A stretch of 53,336 nucleotides of DNA from Okeania sp. SIO2B3. GTDB lineage: Bacteria > Cyanobacteriota > Cyanobacteriia > Cyanobacteriales > Microcoleaceae. A program made the translations under genes and the position numbers. Below are positions 53,187 to 53,336 of this stretch, in pieces. The first letter of the stretch is position 1; every line of letters begins with the position of its first letter. The notes beneath the pieces are model-generated. The model was given only the letters and a program-made list of their open reading frames with translations. It ran no database searches and had not been told where the DNA came from. The stretch covers positions 1 to 53,336 of the forward strand of contig NZ_JAAHGH010000046.1 in NCBI RefSeq assembly GCF_010672525.1. The letters run 5' to 3'.

Positions 53187-53336
53187 GTGGCTAAGGAGAC
53201 ACAAACAATCACCATCTGTATCGATCTTGGTAGTAGTCTCACCAAAGTTGTCTGGAGTTTGGATAATTCACCAGACATTAACTTTCTCACCATGGAACCC
53301 GAGATAATAGAGTGTGATTATGGGCACTTAGGCACA
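53187..53336 (+). CDS. ParM/StbA-like actin-fold ATPase, N-terminal fragment
   Basis: GTG at 53187 has a strong ribosome site (GGCGGAGG, 53173-53180). The visible 50 codons read VAKETQTITICIDLGSSLTK, then VVWSLDNSPDINF. 'I-D-L-G-S-S-L-T-K' is the phosphate-1 loop of actin-like ATPases, and the form with 'K-V-V/W' is usual for ParM-type plasmid segregation proteins. The gene runs off the right edge. Iterons lie directly upstream, as expected of parC. The parR gene should follow. Confidence 0.8.
   Translation, partial: MAKETQTITICIDLGSSLTKVVWSLDNSPDINFLTMEPEIIECDYGHLGT

Noticed and set aside
27068-53336. The recombinase trio as the integrase module of a conjugative element that includes the T4SS
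   Set aside because: The HNH gene shows that the trio element ends at 34605, before the transfer genes, so it is a separate insertion into the backbone.

Overview
The window looks like cyanobacterial DNA. The octamer GCGATCGC recurs through much of it. The repeat families, Uma2 and Rpn nucleases, DUF4157, DUF5674 and DUF6887/6888 proteins and the TnpB-only insertion sequences are all typical of filamentous cyanobacteria. The right third carries conjugation and partition genes, so the window is either a large plasmid or a chromosomal region joined to a conjugative element. I saw no rRNA, tRNA or CRISPR array.

Layout. (1) 1-5.7 kb: a pRiA4b ORF-3-like gene cut by the window edge, a truncated IS66 transposase, a ParD/ParE toxin-antitoxin pair, a first AAA+ ATPase of the kind found with contractile injection systems, decayed TnpB and integrase genes, and two proteins (one DUF4157) that share a conserved N-terminal leader. 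(2) 5.7-8.9 kb: an intact TnpB element, a Uma2 gene and repeats. (3) 8.95-24.1 kb: part of an extracellular contractile injection system (eCIS). It encodes the spike, gp25, two baseplate J-like proteins, a TIGR02242-type tail protein, a fibre, a putative spike tip, a coiled-coil protein and a second AAA+ ATPase. No sheath, inner tube, LysM or tail-terminator gene is visible, so the rest of the machine must lie elsewhere or be lost. (4) 24.1-26.9 kb: a WYL-domain fragment, a broken IS701-like transposase and an Rpn-family nuclease. (5) 27.07-34.60 kb: a 7.5-kb Tn554-like transposon with three tyrosine recombinases, a DUF6262 protein and a DnaB-type helicase. It interrupts an HNH endonuclease gene, and a 7-bp shared core marks both ends, so its limits can be placed to the base. 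(6) 34.6-40.2 kb: small backbone genes and an iteron-rich region next to a DNA-binding-like gene. (7) 40.3-52.6 kb: a leftward type IV secretion and mobilisation cluster (VirB9/TraK-, VirB10-, VirB8-, VirB6-, VirB5- and VirB4-like proteins, a VirB3-VirB2-like double protein, relaxase, MobC-like). (8) 52.6-53.3 kb: six full 21-bp iterons between mobC and the start of a ParM-like actin gene.

How it fits together. The eCIS genes would build the baseplate, spike and fibre of an injection device. The two AAA+ proteins would help assembly, and the leader-bearing proteins are candidate cargo. The right part would supply DNA transfer and segregation. Candidate new biology: the DnaB-carrying recombinase-trio transposon with exact ends; the shared leader on candidate eCIS cargo; a 125-codon Glu/Val/Ala repeat inside a baseplate protein; and long inverted and direct repeats around the eCIS genes.
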